Positions 1-9,492 of a stretch of DNA of 41,801 nucleotides are shown here, in pieces. The translations under genes and the position numbers were made by a program. The stretch is taken from positions 1-41,801 of the forward strand of contig DCFT01000129.1 in NCBI GenBank assembly GCA_002319885.1, read 5' to 3'. Within the stretch, counting starts at the first letter, position 1; every line of letters begins with the position of its first letter. The DNA comes from Bacteroidales bacterium UBA1797 (GTDB taxonomy: Bacteria; Bacteroidota; Bacteroidia; Bacteroidales; VadinHA17). The notes under the pieces were generated by a model, which was not told the DNA's origin, searched no databases, and saw only the letters and a list, made by a program, of their open reading frames with translations.

Positions 1-85
1 ATTTCACTAAAACTAAGGTGCCAAAAGCCTTGAAAATGTGGAAATTGATTTTCTTCTATGTTTAACAAATAAATTGGAGGTATAT

Positions 86-1537
86 ATGAAAACATCTAAA
101 ATTTGTCTTAATGTTTTTTTAAGTATTGTTTTTATGGTGCCTTTAACTCTAGTAGCACAGGTTAAAGAGGTACCGGTGACCACTAAATCTAAAGAGGCGC
201 TTAATTTCTTCTTAAGCGGAAGAGATAAAATGGAGAACCAGGAACTTGTAGCTTCATCTGCACTTTTTGATAAAGCAATACAAAAAGATCCTGATTTTGC
301 TATGGCTTATCTGTACAGGGCTTTATCAGGAGGAGGATATATTGTCGTCAGAAAAAATCTGGACAAAGCAGTGAGTCTTGCAGATAAAGTATCTCCCGGA
401 GAAAGACAGGAAATATTATTTATTCAGGCTAATGCAGATGGCAACGGCGTAAAACAAAAGGAGTATCTTGATCAGCTGCTGGCCTCTTTCCCTTCTGACA
501 AGAGAGTACAGGAAGACGCAGGTCAATATTATTATACCATAAATGAATTTCAGAAGGCCCTGGATCATTTTAAAAAAGCAACCGAGCTGGATAAAAACTA
601 TGCTCCTGTATATAACATGATTGGTTATTGCGAATCTGCCTTAAATAATTATCCTGAGGCTGAAAAAGCCTTTCAGACGTATATCAGATTGGTTCCCAAT
701 AGTCCAAATCCTTATGATTCATATGCCGAACTTCTGCTTAAAATGGGGAAATATGATGAATCCATTACCCAGTATAAGAAAGCTCTTGAAAAAGATCCTA
801 CATTCACATCTTCCCTGGCAGGAATTGGAAATAATTATGTTTTTAAACAGGATTTTACAACAGCCAGAAAATATTACCAGGAATATTATGACAAAGCACC
901 TATCGTTAACGGGAAATTGGATGCTCTGTTCCTGAAAGCAATAACTTATATTCATGAAGGTAATACCAAAGAAGCTGACAGCGCATTTAATGAGTACCGG
1001 GCTTTGGCTGAAAAAGAGAATCTTATCCCGAATTTAATTAATTCATATGCAAGTGAAGGTTTTACCTACACCGAAAGAGGAAATGCAGCAGAGGGAAAGA
1101 AATATTTTGAAAAAGCCATTGATCTGATAGGAAAATCAAACCTGCCTGAAGCAACAAAAGAAAATCTGACTACTAATTCGATGCTATGGCGCTTTTATTA
1201 TCTCACGGCCAATGGTGATCTCAATAATGCTATTGCTGAATCGGAAAAGTGCAAGGCAAAAATTGAAAGTAGAAAAAATCCCGGAGAAGAGATGTATTTG
1301 AATTCCCTTATGGGACTGCTTGAAATAAAAAAAGGTGATTACGATAAAGCAATTTCTTATTTATCACAGGCAGATAATCAGGATCCCTGGACCTGGTATT
1401 ATACTGCTCTCGCTTATAAAATGAAGGGTGATAAAGAAAACTCAGCAAAACTTTTTAGTAAAATTACCAAGTGCAACGTAAACAGCCTTAATCTCGCATT
1501 GGTAAGGAACTTAGCAATGGAGAGTTTAAAAAATTAA
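86..1537 (+). CDS. Secreted TPR-repeat protein
   Basis: A 483-residue exported protein. Residues 1-25 form a signal peptide ending near LVAQ. The rest is a chain of tetratricopeptide-like helical pairs; typical TPR wording is visible at ALDHFKKATELDKNY and YDESITQYKKALEKDP, and more degenerate units follow to the C-terminus. TPR proteins act as protein-protein scaffolds, so a periplasmic or surface role is inferred; no catalytic motif is seen. The start at 86 is preferred over the in-frame ATG at 38 because GGAGGT lies at 76-81 just before it, and because only this start places the signal peptide at the N-terminus. A strong terminator follows at about 1573-1608, so the gene appears to end its transcript. 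The partner or substrate is unknown. Confidence 0.85.
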   Translation: MKTSKICLNVFLSIVFMVPLTLVAQVKEVPVTTKSKEALNFFLSGRDKMENQELVASSALFDKAIQKDPDFAMAYLYRALSGGGYIVVRKNLDKAVSLADKVSPGERQEILFIQANADGNGVKQKEYLDQLLASFPSDKRVQEDAGQYYYTINEFQKALDHFKKATELDKNYAPVYNMIGYCESALNNYPEAEKAFQTYIRLVPNSPNPYDSYAELLLKMGKYDESITQYKKALEKDPTFTSSLAGIGNNYVFKQDFTTARKYYQEYYDKAPIVNGKLDALFLKAITYIHEGNTKEADSAFNEYRALAEKENLIPNLINSYASEGFTYTERGNAAEGKKYFEKAIDLIGKSNLPEATKENLTTNSMLWRFYYLTANGDLNNAIAESEKCKAKIESRKNPGEEMYLNSLMGLLEIKKGDYDKAISYLSQADNQDPWTWYYTALAYKMKGDKENSAKLFSKITKCNVNSLNLALVRNLAMESLKN

Positions 1538-1572
1538 TGAAAACTGTGTAGGTTTCTATATCTAGCTTGCGA

Positions 1573-1608
1573 TAAAAAAATCCCCGGAAATATTTCGGGG
1601 ATTTTTTT
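1573..1608. terminator. Rho-independent terminator, bidirectional
   Basis: A CCCCG/CGGGG stem with additional A-T and G-T pairs around a short loop (1582-1600) is flanked by an A-run on the left and a T-run on the right. The arrangement can terminate the TPR gene on the plus strand and, read from the other side, transcripts arriving from the minus-strand gene that ends at 1771. Confidence 0.85.
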
Positions 1609-1770
1609 ATCGGGGAAATTTAACTATATCATTACCTTTCAAGCCTTGACATAATAATTGTATAACTCCCGGTAATGAGCTTTCTGAATCTTTTCAAAAA
1701 GAGCTTTCAGGTGAATGTACTAACTCTCATTTGGTCATTGTTGTTTTTTTTCTGATTTCTGACAGCCTGA

Positions 1771-2463
1771 CTACTTTACTATTTTAAAATTAAATGCCCC
1801 GTTTTTCATTACTGACATAACCTTTAACCAGATCGGAAGCATAGATTCAGTCGCTCTTGCTCCTTTTATATCACCGATATCGATTATATTCTCATCGGAC
1901 CATCCGAATTGGTTTAGTATTGTTTTGACCTTATTCTTGGCTTCAGTATTATTCCCCGATATAAAATTAACATGATCCCCGTTACCTATCAGCTTCGGAT
2001 TTATCATCAGTCCACACCACATCGTATTCAGTGTTTTTACCACCATGGTATCTGGAAATGTTTTCTGGATCTCTTCACCAAGAGAATTAGTATTATTGAG
2101 TCCGGGAAGCAAGCCCGGAGGCATACCATTACTAAAATCAAGGGGATTTGCGATGTCAATGAGAATTTTTTTAGTTAGGTTTTTAGCTCCGGTAAGAAGA
2201 AGCGCCGTTACCGAGCTGCCTCCATGTGTCGCATTGACTACAATTTCTCCAAAAGAACCAGCCTCGGCAAAAGTACCTAATTTAACTTTATTATTCGTCT
2301 TGTACCACTCACTAAAAGAAGGATTGCCATAAGCATCTTTTGCAGTACTCCCAAGTTTTTCAGTAACATCTCGCGTTCCCATCATAACATCGTGCTTAAG
2401 TTCAACCAATTTGGAGGCGATGGTCCTGCCAACTGCTCCTGTTCCGATTATTCCAATTTTCAT
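1771..2463 (-). CDS. NADP-binding oxidoreductase, F420-reductase-like (COG2085)
   Basis: A 230-residue cytosolic protein with an N-terminal Rossmann motif, GIIGTGAVG (residues 4-12), followed by MGTRD near residue 32, which is typical of dinucleotide-binding proteins of the NADPH-dependent F420 reductase family (COG2085). Family members either move hydride between F420 and NADP or are uncharacterised NADP-binding proteins. Nothing here shows which cofactor is used, and most Bacteroidota lack F420, so an NADP-dependent reductase of unknown substrate is the safer reading. It is a single gene, with 388 bases of repeat-bearing spacer upstream and a bidirectional terminator downstream. The start is the first ATG, placing the glycine-rich loop at the extreme N-terminus as expected. 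Confidence 0.75.
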   Translation of the reverse strand: MKIGIIGTGAVGRTIASKLVELKHDVMMGTRDVTEKLGSTAKDAYGNPSFSEWYKTNNKVKLGTFAEAGSFGEIVVNATHGGSSVTALLLTGAKNLTKKILIDIANPLDFSNGMPPGLLPGLNNTNSLGEEIQKTFPDTMVVKTLNTMWCGLMINPKLIGNGDHVNFISGNNTEAKNKVKTILNQFGWSDENIIDIGDIKGARATESMLPIWLKVMSVMKNGAFNFKIVK

Positions 2464-2572
2464 ATCTTTTTCAAATAATTATCCGGTTAATAATAAAATA
2501 GTATTATAACTGTAAATCCACCGTTTTGTTCATGTCTCTTGAAGAATGCTGAATAATTTAAATCAATTGTCA

Positions 2573-2611
2573 GTAGAGACGCCCAACCTGGGCGACTCAC
2601 CCGGGCGTCTC
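2573..2611. repeat. REP-like palindrome, copy 1
   Basis: Arms GAGACGCCC (2576-2584) and GGGCGTCTC (2603-2611) enclose an 18-base loop that itself contains a CCTGGG/CCCGGG-like remnant. The same arm sequence occurs in copy 2, 50 bases downstream, and both copies are followed by a similar ATGAAT flank. There is no T-run, so it is not a normal terminator. Confidence 0.75.
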
Positions 2612-2657
2612 AATATGAATATTACACTGGAAATAAATTGCAGGCTTAAATAATAAG

Positions 2658-2682
2658 AGAGACGCCCAAATTGGGCGTCTCT
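2658..2682. repeat. REP-like palindrome, copy 2
   Basis: A perfect inverted repeat: AGAGACGCCCAA (2658-2669) and TTGGGCGTCTCT (2671-2682) around a single A. The arm is the same as in copy 1, making this the better-preserved copy of a short dispersed palindromic repeat. Confidence 0.8.
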
Positions 2683-2851
2683 ACATGAATTTCAAAATAG
2701 AATAAAAATGCAGGTTTCTGAAATATCAGATTTTTATAATTTTCTGACAAACATTCAGAAACAAAATTTGTTTAATTTTAAACCAGTTATCTTAATACTA
2801 TTAATTATTCAATATAGCCAGGATTTTGTTTATTAATTTAATCGATTAAAT

Positions 2852-5671
2852 ATGAACAAGTTACGTAGTTTACTCAATATTTTTGGATTATTGACCATAG
2901 TGTTGATTATCACTACCTGCACCAAAGTACCGCAGACAGATTCTTTTAAAGTAAATTATGAAAAGTATACTATGCCTAATGGATTACAGGTGATACTTCA
3001 TACGGATCATTCAGATCCAATAATTGCCTATGCGATTATGTATCATGTGGGTTCAAGCAGGGAAACACCAGGGAAAACGGGTTTTGCTCATCTCTTCGAA
3101 CATCTGCTTTTCAGTGGTTCTGAGGACGTTCCTCCGGGAAGGTTTGATAAAATCCTTGAGGGAGTGGGTGGTACAAATAATGGTTTTACAGAGCGTGATA
3201 TAACAACCTATTATGAAATGTTTCCCAGGAATGCTCTTGAGAAAGTATTATGGCTCGAATCAGACAGGATGGGATTCTTTATAAACTCCGTAACCAAACA
3301 TTCACTCGCAGTTCAGCAGAATGTGGTATCGAATGAAAAGAGACAAAGGGAAGACAATACTCCATATGGCTTTACGGATTATGTTGTGGATAAAAATCTT
3401 TATCCCCCCGATCACCCTTATAACTGGGAAGTAATTGGTAAAATGGCTGACATCCGACATGCATCCCTTGAGGATGTAAAAGCTTATTATGAACATTTCT
3501 ACGGACCAAATAATGCAACATTGGTATTGGCGGGCGACTTTAATCCGGACACCGTTAAAGTTCTGCTTAATAAATATTTCGGTGAAATAAAATCTCATGG
3601 AGAAGTAGCAAAACGCTCGGCTATGGTACCGGTGCTTACCAAAACAATCAAGCTTTATCATGAGGATAATTTTGCAAATGTGCCTGAGCTGACTATGGTT
3701 TGGCCAGCTCCTCAGGCTTACCAGAAGGATGCTTATGCTCTTGATTTTCTTGCAAAAATACTCGCTGATGGTAAAAAAGCTCCATTGTATAAAGTTCTGG
3801 TTAAAGAGAAAAAACTGACATCAAAAACTACAGCATATAACAATTCGAGTGAGCTGGCCGGAGAGTTCACGATATCAATCAGAGCCAACGAAGGAAAATC
3901 GCTTAAAGATATTGAAGATGGTGTTTTTGAAGCCTTTGACCGTTTTGAGAAAGATGGCATAACAGAAACTGATATTGAGAGAGTTAAGGCAGCAAGTGAA
4001 AAGCGTTTTTATGAAGGGATCAACAGTGATTTCAATAAATCGATTCAACTCGCTTTCTATAACACCTTCCTTAATGATCCTGGGTATATTGAAAAAGATA
4101 TTGAAAATATTAAGGCAGTAACCCTGAATGATGTAAAAATGGCGTATGATAAATATATAAAGGGGAAACCTCATATTGTAACCAGTTTTGTCCCTAAGGG
4201 AAAGCTCGATATGGCTGCGGAAAACTCTATCCCCGCAGGAGTTGAGGAAGAAAATATCAAAGAAGCAAGTAAAGTTAATATAGCCAGTGCAGGAGATGAA
4301 AAAATTGTTAGAACTCCCTCTAAGATAGACAGGAGTATTGAGCCTCCTGATGGCAAAGCACCTGAAGTAAATGTACCTTCAGTATGGAAAGCTACTCTCT
4401 CAAACGGGATACAGGTTTTTGGAATTCAAAACAAGGAATTGCCGCTGGTGGATTTAAGTTTAGTAATTAACGGTGGTGTTTTACAGGATAAAATAGACCT
4501 TCCGGGAGTTGCAGGAATGGTTGCGAATGTATTGCCACAGGGAACAAAAAACAAGACACCGGAAGAATTGGAGGAACAGACAGAGCTACTTGGTTCAGAC
4601 ATAAACATGTATGCCGGCCGCGAAGAAATACTGATAAATACAAGTGCCCTCTCAAGAAACTTTGAGAAAACCACAGAGCTGCTGAGAGAGATCATCCTTG
4701 AGCCTCGCTGGGATACAACTGAGTTCAGTCTGGCTCAAAGCCGCACAAAAAACAATATAATTCAGGCAGAGGCCCAGCCGAGAAGTATAGCCGGCCTGTT
4801 ATTCATGAAACTGCTGTACGGTACTGATAATATCTTCGGCTATAGTTCCAGGGGAACCAAAGAATCAATTGACAAAATAACTTTGAATGATCTGAGAAAC
4901 TATTATGATAAGAATTTCTCTCCTGACATAACTAAGATACTGATTGCAGGTAATGTATCGAAAGAACAGGCATTGGCAGCTCTGAAACCATTCGAGACTG
5001 AATGGAAACCAAAAGAGGTTCAGATGAATTCCTATCCTCTTCCTCCAAATCCCGAAAAATCACAGATCTATTTTGTAAATATTCCCGGATCACCTCAGTC
5101 AGTAATCTATATAGGATATCTTGCCCTGTCGCGAAGTGACCCTGACTATGTAAAAGCAGATTTCGTTAACTACAGGCTCGGTGGTGCATTTTCAAGCATC
5201 CTTAATCAGGTACTTCGTGAAGAAAAAGGGTATACCTATGGTGCTTCTAGCTATTTTCAGGAAATGAAGGTAAAGGCTCCATTTGTTGTCGCAACTAGCG
5301 TAAGGTCCGATGCTACATTCGAATCGGTTAAGATAATCAAAGAAGAGATGGAGAAGTATCGTAATGGCATCAGTGAAAAGGACCTTCAGTTTATTAAAAA
5401 TTATATGATCCTGTCAAATGCCTTGCGCTTTGAGACAAACGGATCATTGGTAGACATGCTTTCCACTATGTCAAAATACGGATTACCTGATGATTATATA
5501 AAAGAGGATGAAAATGTGATAAAGAATATGACAGTTGATGAACATAAGGCAATCACCGACAAATATATTATTCCTGATAAAATGTATTGGGTAATAGTTG
5601 GCGATGCTGCAACCCAGTTGAAACCTCTTGAAAAAATAGGATTTGGCCAACCAATACTGATAAAACCATGA
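2852..5671 (+). CDS. M16 family zinc peptidase, two-domain lipoprotein
   Basis: A 939-residue protein of the insulinase/pitrilysin (M16) family. The inverted zinc motif HLFEH is at residues 80-84, with the further ligand Glu162 (in SNEKRQ) about 78 residues later, so the N-terminal half should be active. A second M16-like half runs from about residue 500 (LSNGIQVFGIQNKELP) and lacks an HxxEH motif, the usual arrangement of one active and one inactive half joined in one chain. Residues 1-22 form an export signal followed by Cys23; the box (ITTC) is a poor lipobox, so the protein may be a lipoprotein or simply signal-anchored. Family members degrade peptides in the periplasm. It is a single gene; the next gene starts 275 bases downstream. 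Confidence 0.93.
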   Translation: MNKLRSLLNIFGLLTIVLIITTCTKVPQTDSFKVNYEKYTMPNGLQVILHTDHSDPIIAYAIMYHVGSSRETPGKTGFAHLFEHLLFSGSEDVPPGRFDKILEGVGGTNNGFTERDITTYYEMFPRNALEKVLWLESDRMGFFINSVTKHSLAVQQNVVSNEKRQREDNTPYGFTDYVVDKNLYPPDHPYNWEVIGKMADIRHASLEDVKAYYEHFYGPNNATLVLAGDFNPDTVKVLLNKYFGEIKSHGEVAKRSAMVPVLTKTIKLYHEDNFANVPELTMVWPAPQAYQKDAYALDFLAKILADGKKAPLYKVLVKEKKLTSKTTAYNNSSELAGEFTISIRANEGKSLKDIEDGVFEAFDRFEKDGITETDIERVKAASEKRFYEGINSDFNKSIQLAFYNTFLNDPGYIEKDIENIKAVTLNDVKMAYDKYIKGKPHIVTSFVPKGKLDMAAENSIPAGVEEENIKEASKVNIASAGDEKIVRTPSKIDRSIEPPDGKAPEVNVPSVWKATLSNGIQVFGIQNKELPLVDLSLVINGGVLQDKIDLPGVAGMVANVLPQGTKNKTPEELEEQTELLGSDINMYAGREEILINTSALSRNFEKTTELLREIILEPRWDTTEFSLAQSRTKNNIIQAEAQPRSIAGLLFMKLLYGTDNIFGYSSRGTKESIDKITLNDLRNYYDKNFSPDITKILIAGNVSKEQALAALKPFETEWKPKEVQMNSYPLPPNPEKSQIYFVNIPGSPQSVIYIGYLALSRSDPDYVKADFVNYRLGGAFSSILNQVLREEKGYTYGASSYFQEMKVKAPFVVATSVRSDATFESVKIIKEEMEKYRNGISEKDLQFIKNYMILSNALRFETNGSLVDMLSTMSKYGLPDDYIKEDENVIKNMTVDEHKAITDKYIIPDKMYWVIVGDAATQLKPLEKIGFGQPILIKP

Positions 5672-5946
5672 TAATAAAGTATTACATAAGTGTTACGCAG
5701 TAATTGCCTTAGTGCTGATTTGTGGTTAAACCAATTATACATTTTTACCACGGAGGAGACTATGTGGTACACTTAGACTCATAAAGACCAGAAAGTATCT
5801 TACAAAATTTTGATAATTGATGACAAGCCTCTATCTTTAGATATTCATATCAGAATGTCCTTTTGTTGATTCCGGTTTGATAAAATTTTATCGATTTTTC
5901 GCTGCGACTCAATTATTTACTAACCATAATATTTAATTCATTTTCA

Positions 5947-8900
5947 ATGAAAAAGATTGCTTTATTAACTCTGATGTTCATTTTCTTCGGACAAATCAGC
6001 CTTTTGGCTCAGGAAGAAGCACGATTATTGAGATTTCCTGCTATTTATGACAACCAGATTGTTTTTACATATGCAGGTGATCTGTATACCGTTTCAGCCG
6101 ATGGCGGTATAGCCCGAAAACTGACAAATCATAATGGTTACGAAATGTTTGCAAGATTTTCGCCCGATGGAAAATCAATTGCTTTCACCGGACAATATGA
6201 TGGTAACACCGAAGTCTATCTCATGAATTCGGAAGGAGGAATTCCTAAAAGGTTAACATTCACCGCTACACTGGGACGTGATGATGTTGCTGACAGGATG
6301 GGACCAAACAATATAGTCTTTGGATGGAGTCATGATAATAAGAATATAATATTCCGATCGAGGAAAAAATCATTCAACGACTTCAATGGTTCACTTTTCA
6401 CAGTCGATACTTTAGCTTCTTTACCTAAAGAGATACCGGTTCCAAGAGGAGGCTTTTGCTCATTCTCTCCTGATAATCAGAAAATGGCATATAACAGGGT
6501 TTTCAGAGAATTCAGAACATGGAAAAGATACCGTGGTGGTATGGCTGATGATATCTGGATTTTCGATTTCAAAACTGATAAAATTGAAAATATAACCAAT
6601 AACCCGGCACAGGATATTATCCCTATGTGGTATGAAAATAAAATATATTTCCTGTCTGACAGAGATGAAAACAAGAGGATGAATTTATATGTTATTGACC
6701 TTAATTCAAGAGAGACAAAAAAGCTGACTGACTATACCGACTTTGATATTAAATTCCCATCACTTGGAAATAAAGCAATAGTGTACGAGAATGGCGGCTA
6801 TATTTATAAAATGGACCTTGCCACAGAAAAACCGGTGAAAGTAAAAATAATCATTGCTGAAGATTTCCTGTCGGGAAGACCCGAATTAAAAGACGTAAGC
6901 AAAAGCATAGCTAATTTTGAAATATCTCCCGATGGGAAGAGAGCTTTATTTGGAACTCATGGCGACGTATTTACAGTTCCTGAGAAATATGGCGAAACAC
7001 GAAACCTTACTCAATCATCAGGAATTCACGAAAGAGATTCGAAATGGTCCGATGATGGTAAATGGATCTCTTACATATCAGATAAGACAGGTGAAGATGA
7101 GATATTTATTCAGGCTCAGGATGGCAACCAGCCTGCAATAGAGATCACATCGGGAAGTTCAAATTACAAGTATCAGCCTTACTGGTCGCACGATAGCAAG
7201 AAACTTCTCTGGTCAGACAGAAACCAGAGTTTGCATTTTGTTGATATTGATACAAAAGTAATAACAACGGTTGATGTTGATTCTATTTTTGAGATCAGGG
7301 ATTATACATGGTCTCCCGACAGCAAATGGATTTCATACACAAAAAATAGTAATAACCGGTTTCAGCAGATCTATCTGTATTCTCTTGACCAGAAAAAATC
7401 TTTTCCCGTAACAGAAAACTGGTACAATTCATCTAACAGTGCATTCAGCTCTGATGGCAAATACCTGTTCTTTGTTTCGGCTCGCGATTTTAAACCTGAC
7501 TTCAGTAATATGGGTCCGACAATAAGTTATGCTGACATGGATGGAATTTATTTTGTCACATTATATAAGGATACTCCGTCCCTATTTAGTCTAAAAAGCG
7601 ATGAAGTCGGACAAAAAACTACAACCGAAACAAAAACGGAAACAAAACCTGAAACAACAGATAAGAAGAAGGAGACAAAAGCAAAACCGGCTGTGGTTGT
7701 TCCTGAACGTCCGATAGATATAGATGGTATCCAGGAAAGGATAGGGAAACTACCATTGAAAGCATCAAATTATTACAGTATTAGTTCGGCAGATAACAAA
7801 CTTTATTATCAGCGCCGTGGAAAGGGAGATGAGAAATCAGCTCTTTGTATGTATGACTTTGATGCCAGAGAAGAAAAGAATTTAGGAAATGTTGATGGTT
7901 TTGAAATATCAGCTGATAAGAAAAAAATGCTGGTTGCCCAGAACAGGGCATATAGTATTATCAACCTTCCTTCATCTGAAGTCAGGATAACCGATAAATT
8001 AGACCTGTCGGGTCTTCAGATGACTGTCAATAAACATGAAGAATGGGAACAGATCTATAAAGAAGCATGGCGCCAGATGAGGGATTTCTTTTATTCACCT
8101 ATTATGAACGGTGTTGATTGGAAAGCCCAGGGTGATAAATATGGACAATTGGTTAAATATGTTAATCAGAGAAATGATCTCACTTATATTCTGGGTGAAT
8201 TAGTTGGCGAGCTGAATATCGGACACGCTTATGTTGGCGGAGGGGAAAGACCTCAGCCCGAGCGTATTAATACAGGCTTACTCGGCGCTGAAATATCTAA
8301 AGACATGGCCACCGGCTATTTCAGGATCGATAAAATCTTAAAAGGAGAAAACTGGACAGGACATGTCAAATCGCCATTAACAGAGATAGGGGTAAATGCA
8401 AACGAAGGAGATTATATTCTTGCTGTTGACGGAATGCCTGTCAACAAGCTGAATAATATTTATGAAGCCCTGGTTAACAAAGCGGGCAAACAGGTGAAGC
8501 TTGTTCTGAACTCCAAACCTGTTGAAGCCGGTAAACGTGAAATAACCGTCATGCCTATAGATGATGAATCTCAGCTCTACTATATCAAATGGGTTAATGA
8601 AAATATTGAGAAGGTGAATAAGGCTTCCAACGGAAGAGTTGGTTATGTTCATATTCCCGATATGGGAGTTGATGGCCTAAATGATTTTGTAAAGTATTAC
8701 TTTCCACAACTGCAAAAAGAAGCCTTGGTGATTGATGTAAGAGGTAATGGCGGCGGATTTGTTTCTCCTATTGTAATTGAAAACCTCCGCCGAGTTGCTT
8801 CCCAGATCACAATCGCCCGCAACACAAAACCAGATGTGGACCCTGAGGGTACTTTATATGGTCCGATGATTATGCTCTGCGATGAATTTTCAGCATCAGA

Positions 8901-9234
8901 CGGTGATATTGTTACCTACAGGTTTAAAAATTATCATCTTGGCAAAGTAGTTGGAAAAAGGACCTGGGGTGGAGTGACAGGTATCAGAGGAACCCTTCCT
9001 TTTGTTGACGGAGGATTCCTGGACAGACCCGAATTTTCGAGATACGATCTGGAAGGCAAAAAGTGGATCATCGAAGGCACTGGCGTGGAACCCGATATCG
9101 TTGTTGATAACGATCCATATCTTGAATATACCGGTACGGATCAACAGTTAAATAAAGCGGTTGAGGTTATCCTCGAAGAGTTGAAAACACAGGGTAAAAA
9201 GATTCCGCCACATCCGCCTTATCCAATAAAGTAA
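5947..9234 (+). CDS. Tricorn-like S41 protease with beta-propeller and PDZ domain
   Basis: A 1095-residue exported protein with the domain order of tricorn protease. A signal peptide (1-21) is followed by two TolB/WD40-like propeller regions with repeated SPDGK/SDDGK blades (about 30-550), a charged low-complexity linker rich in Lys, Glu and Thr (about 557-580), a helical region with GH at 759-760, a PDZ domain (about 770-860), and an S41 catalytic domain. The nucleophile is expected at Ser984 in SASDGD, followed by Asp985, which matches the Ser-Asp pair used by tricorn to accept basic P1 residues. In archaeal tricorn the residue before the catalytic His is Ser; here it is Gly759. Such proteins trim peptides released by other proteases; in Bacteroidota they are exported, so the likely place is the periplasm. 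Confidence 0.92.
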   Translation: MKKIALLTLMFIFFGQISLLAQEEARLLRFPAIYDNQIVFTYAGDLYTVSADGGIARKLTNHNGYEMFARFSPDGKSIAFTGQYDGNTEVYLMNSEGGIPKRLTFTATLGRDDVADRMGPNNIVFGWSHDNKNIIFRSRKKSFNDFNGSLFTVDTLASLPKEIPVPRGGFCSFSPDNQKMAYNRVFREFRTWKRYRGGMADDIWIFDFKTDKIENITNNPAQDIIPMWYENKIYFLSDRDENKRMNLYVIDLNSRETKKLTDYTDFDIKFPSLGNKAIVYENGGYIYKMDLATEKPVKVKIIIAEDFLSGRPELKDVSKSIANFEISPDGKRALFGTHGDVFTVPEKYGETRNLTQSSGIHERDSKWSDDGKWISYISDKTGEDEIFIQAQDGNQPAIEITSGSSNYKYQPYWSHDSKKLLWSDRNQSLHFVDIDTKVITTVDVDSIFEIRDYTWSPDSKWISYTKNSNNRFQQIYLYSLDQKKSFPVTENWYNSSNSAFSSDGKYLFFVSARDFKPDFSNMGPTISYADMDGIYFVTLYKDTPSLFSLKSDEVGQKTTTETKTETKPETTDKKKETKAKPAVVVPERPIDIDGIQERIGKLPLKASNYYSISSADNKLYYQRRGKGDEKSALCMYDFDAREEKNLGNVDGFEISADKKKMLVAQNRAYSIINLPSSEVRITDKLDLSGLQMTVNKHEEWEQIYKEAWRQMRDFFYSPIMNGVDWKAQGDKYGQLVKYVNQRNDLTYILGELVGELNIGHAYVGGGERPQPERINTGLLGAEISKDMATGYFRIDKILKGENWTGHVKSPLTEIGVNANEGDYILAVDGMPVNKLNNIYEALVNKAGKQVKLVLNSKPVEAGKREITVMPIDDESQLYYIKWVNENIEKVNKASNGRVGYVHIPDMGVDGLNDFVKYYFPQLQKEALVIDVRGNGGGFVSPIVIENLRRVASQITIARNTKPDVDPEGTLYGPMIMLCDEFSASDGDIVTYRFKNYHLGKVVGKRTWGGVTGIRGTLPFVDGGFLDRPEFSRYDLEGKKWIIEGTGVEPDIVVDNDPYLEYTGTDQQLNKAVEVILEELKTQGKKIPPHPPYPIK

Positions 9235-9265
9235 CTTAACATTACGGTATTTATCCCTTATATAT

Positions 9266-9417
9266 GGGGCTGTTGCAATAGTTGAAATACTTTAACCACT
9301 AAGGTCACAAAGGAAGAGCAAAAAGAACTCAAAGAACTCAAATAGAGTGTTTTAGCTTTGTGTGCCCTGCCTACCGGCAGGCAGGTTTGTGGTTAAAAAA
9401 ACTATTTCAGCAGCCCC
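9266..9417. mobile_element. MITE-like element with nested palindrome
   Basis: A noncoding segment of about 152 bases with imperfect terminal inverted repeats. The left end starts GGGGCTG (9266-9272) and continues to TTTAACCAC; the right end reads GTGGTTAAA (9389-9397) through to CAGCCCC (9411-9417). Between the ends is a second inverted pair (GGTCACAAAGG / CTTTGTGTGCC), and inside the right arm sits a GC-rich palindrome. No transposase is present, so mobility would have to be provided in trans. It could also act as a transcription end signal between the two converging genes around it. Confidence 0.55.
9366..9385. repeat. GC-rich 20-base palindrome
   Basis: CCTGCC-TACC-GGCAGGCAGG is a near-perfect palindrome (one mismatched pair) much richer in GC than its surroundings. 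It interrupts the right arm of the element at 9266-9417, so it looks like a later insertion of a different short repeat. Confidence 0.6.
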
Positions 9418-9492
9418 AATTATTTTTACTGTTGCTTCAAACTTTTAGTTTTAGCCCTGAAAATACTCTTTGTACCATCTCCCATTCTCTCT

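Larger units (their letters stand above)
2464..2851. other. Intergenic spacer with two REP-like palindromes
   Basis: This 388-base spacer lies between the divergently transcribed oxidoreductase and M16 peptidase genes, so it must hold both promoters. No clean TTTG-N19-TAnnTTTG match was found. The middle holds two related palindromes (listed separately). No coding frame of interest was seen. Confidence 0.6.

Noticed and set aside
3302..3661. 119-codon minus-strand frame inside the M16 gene
   Set aside because: Shadow of a conserved peptidase domain.
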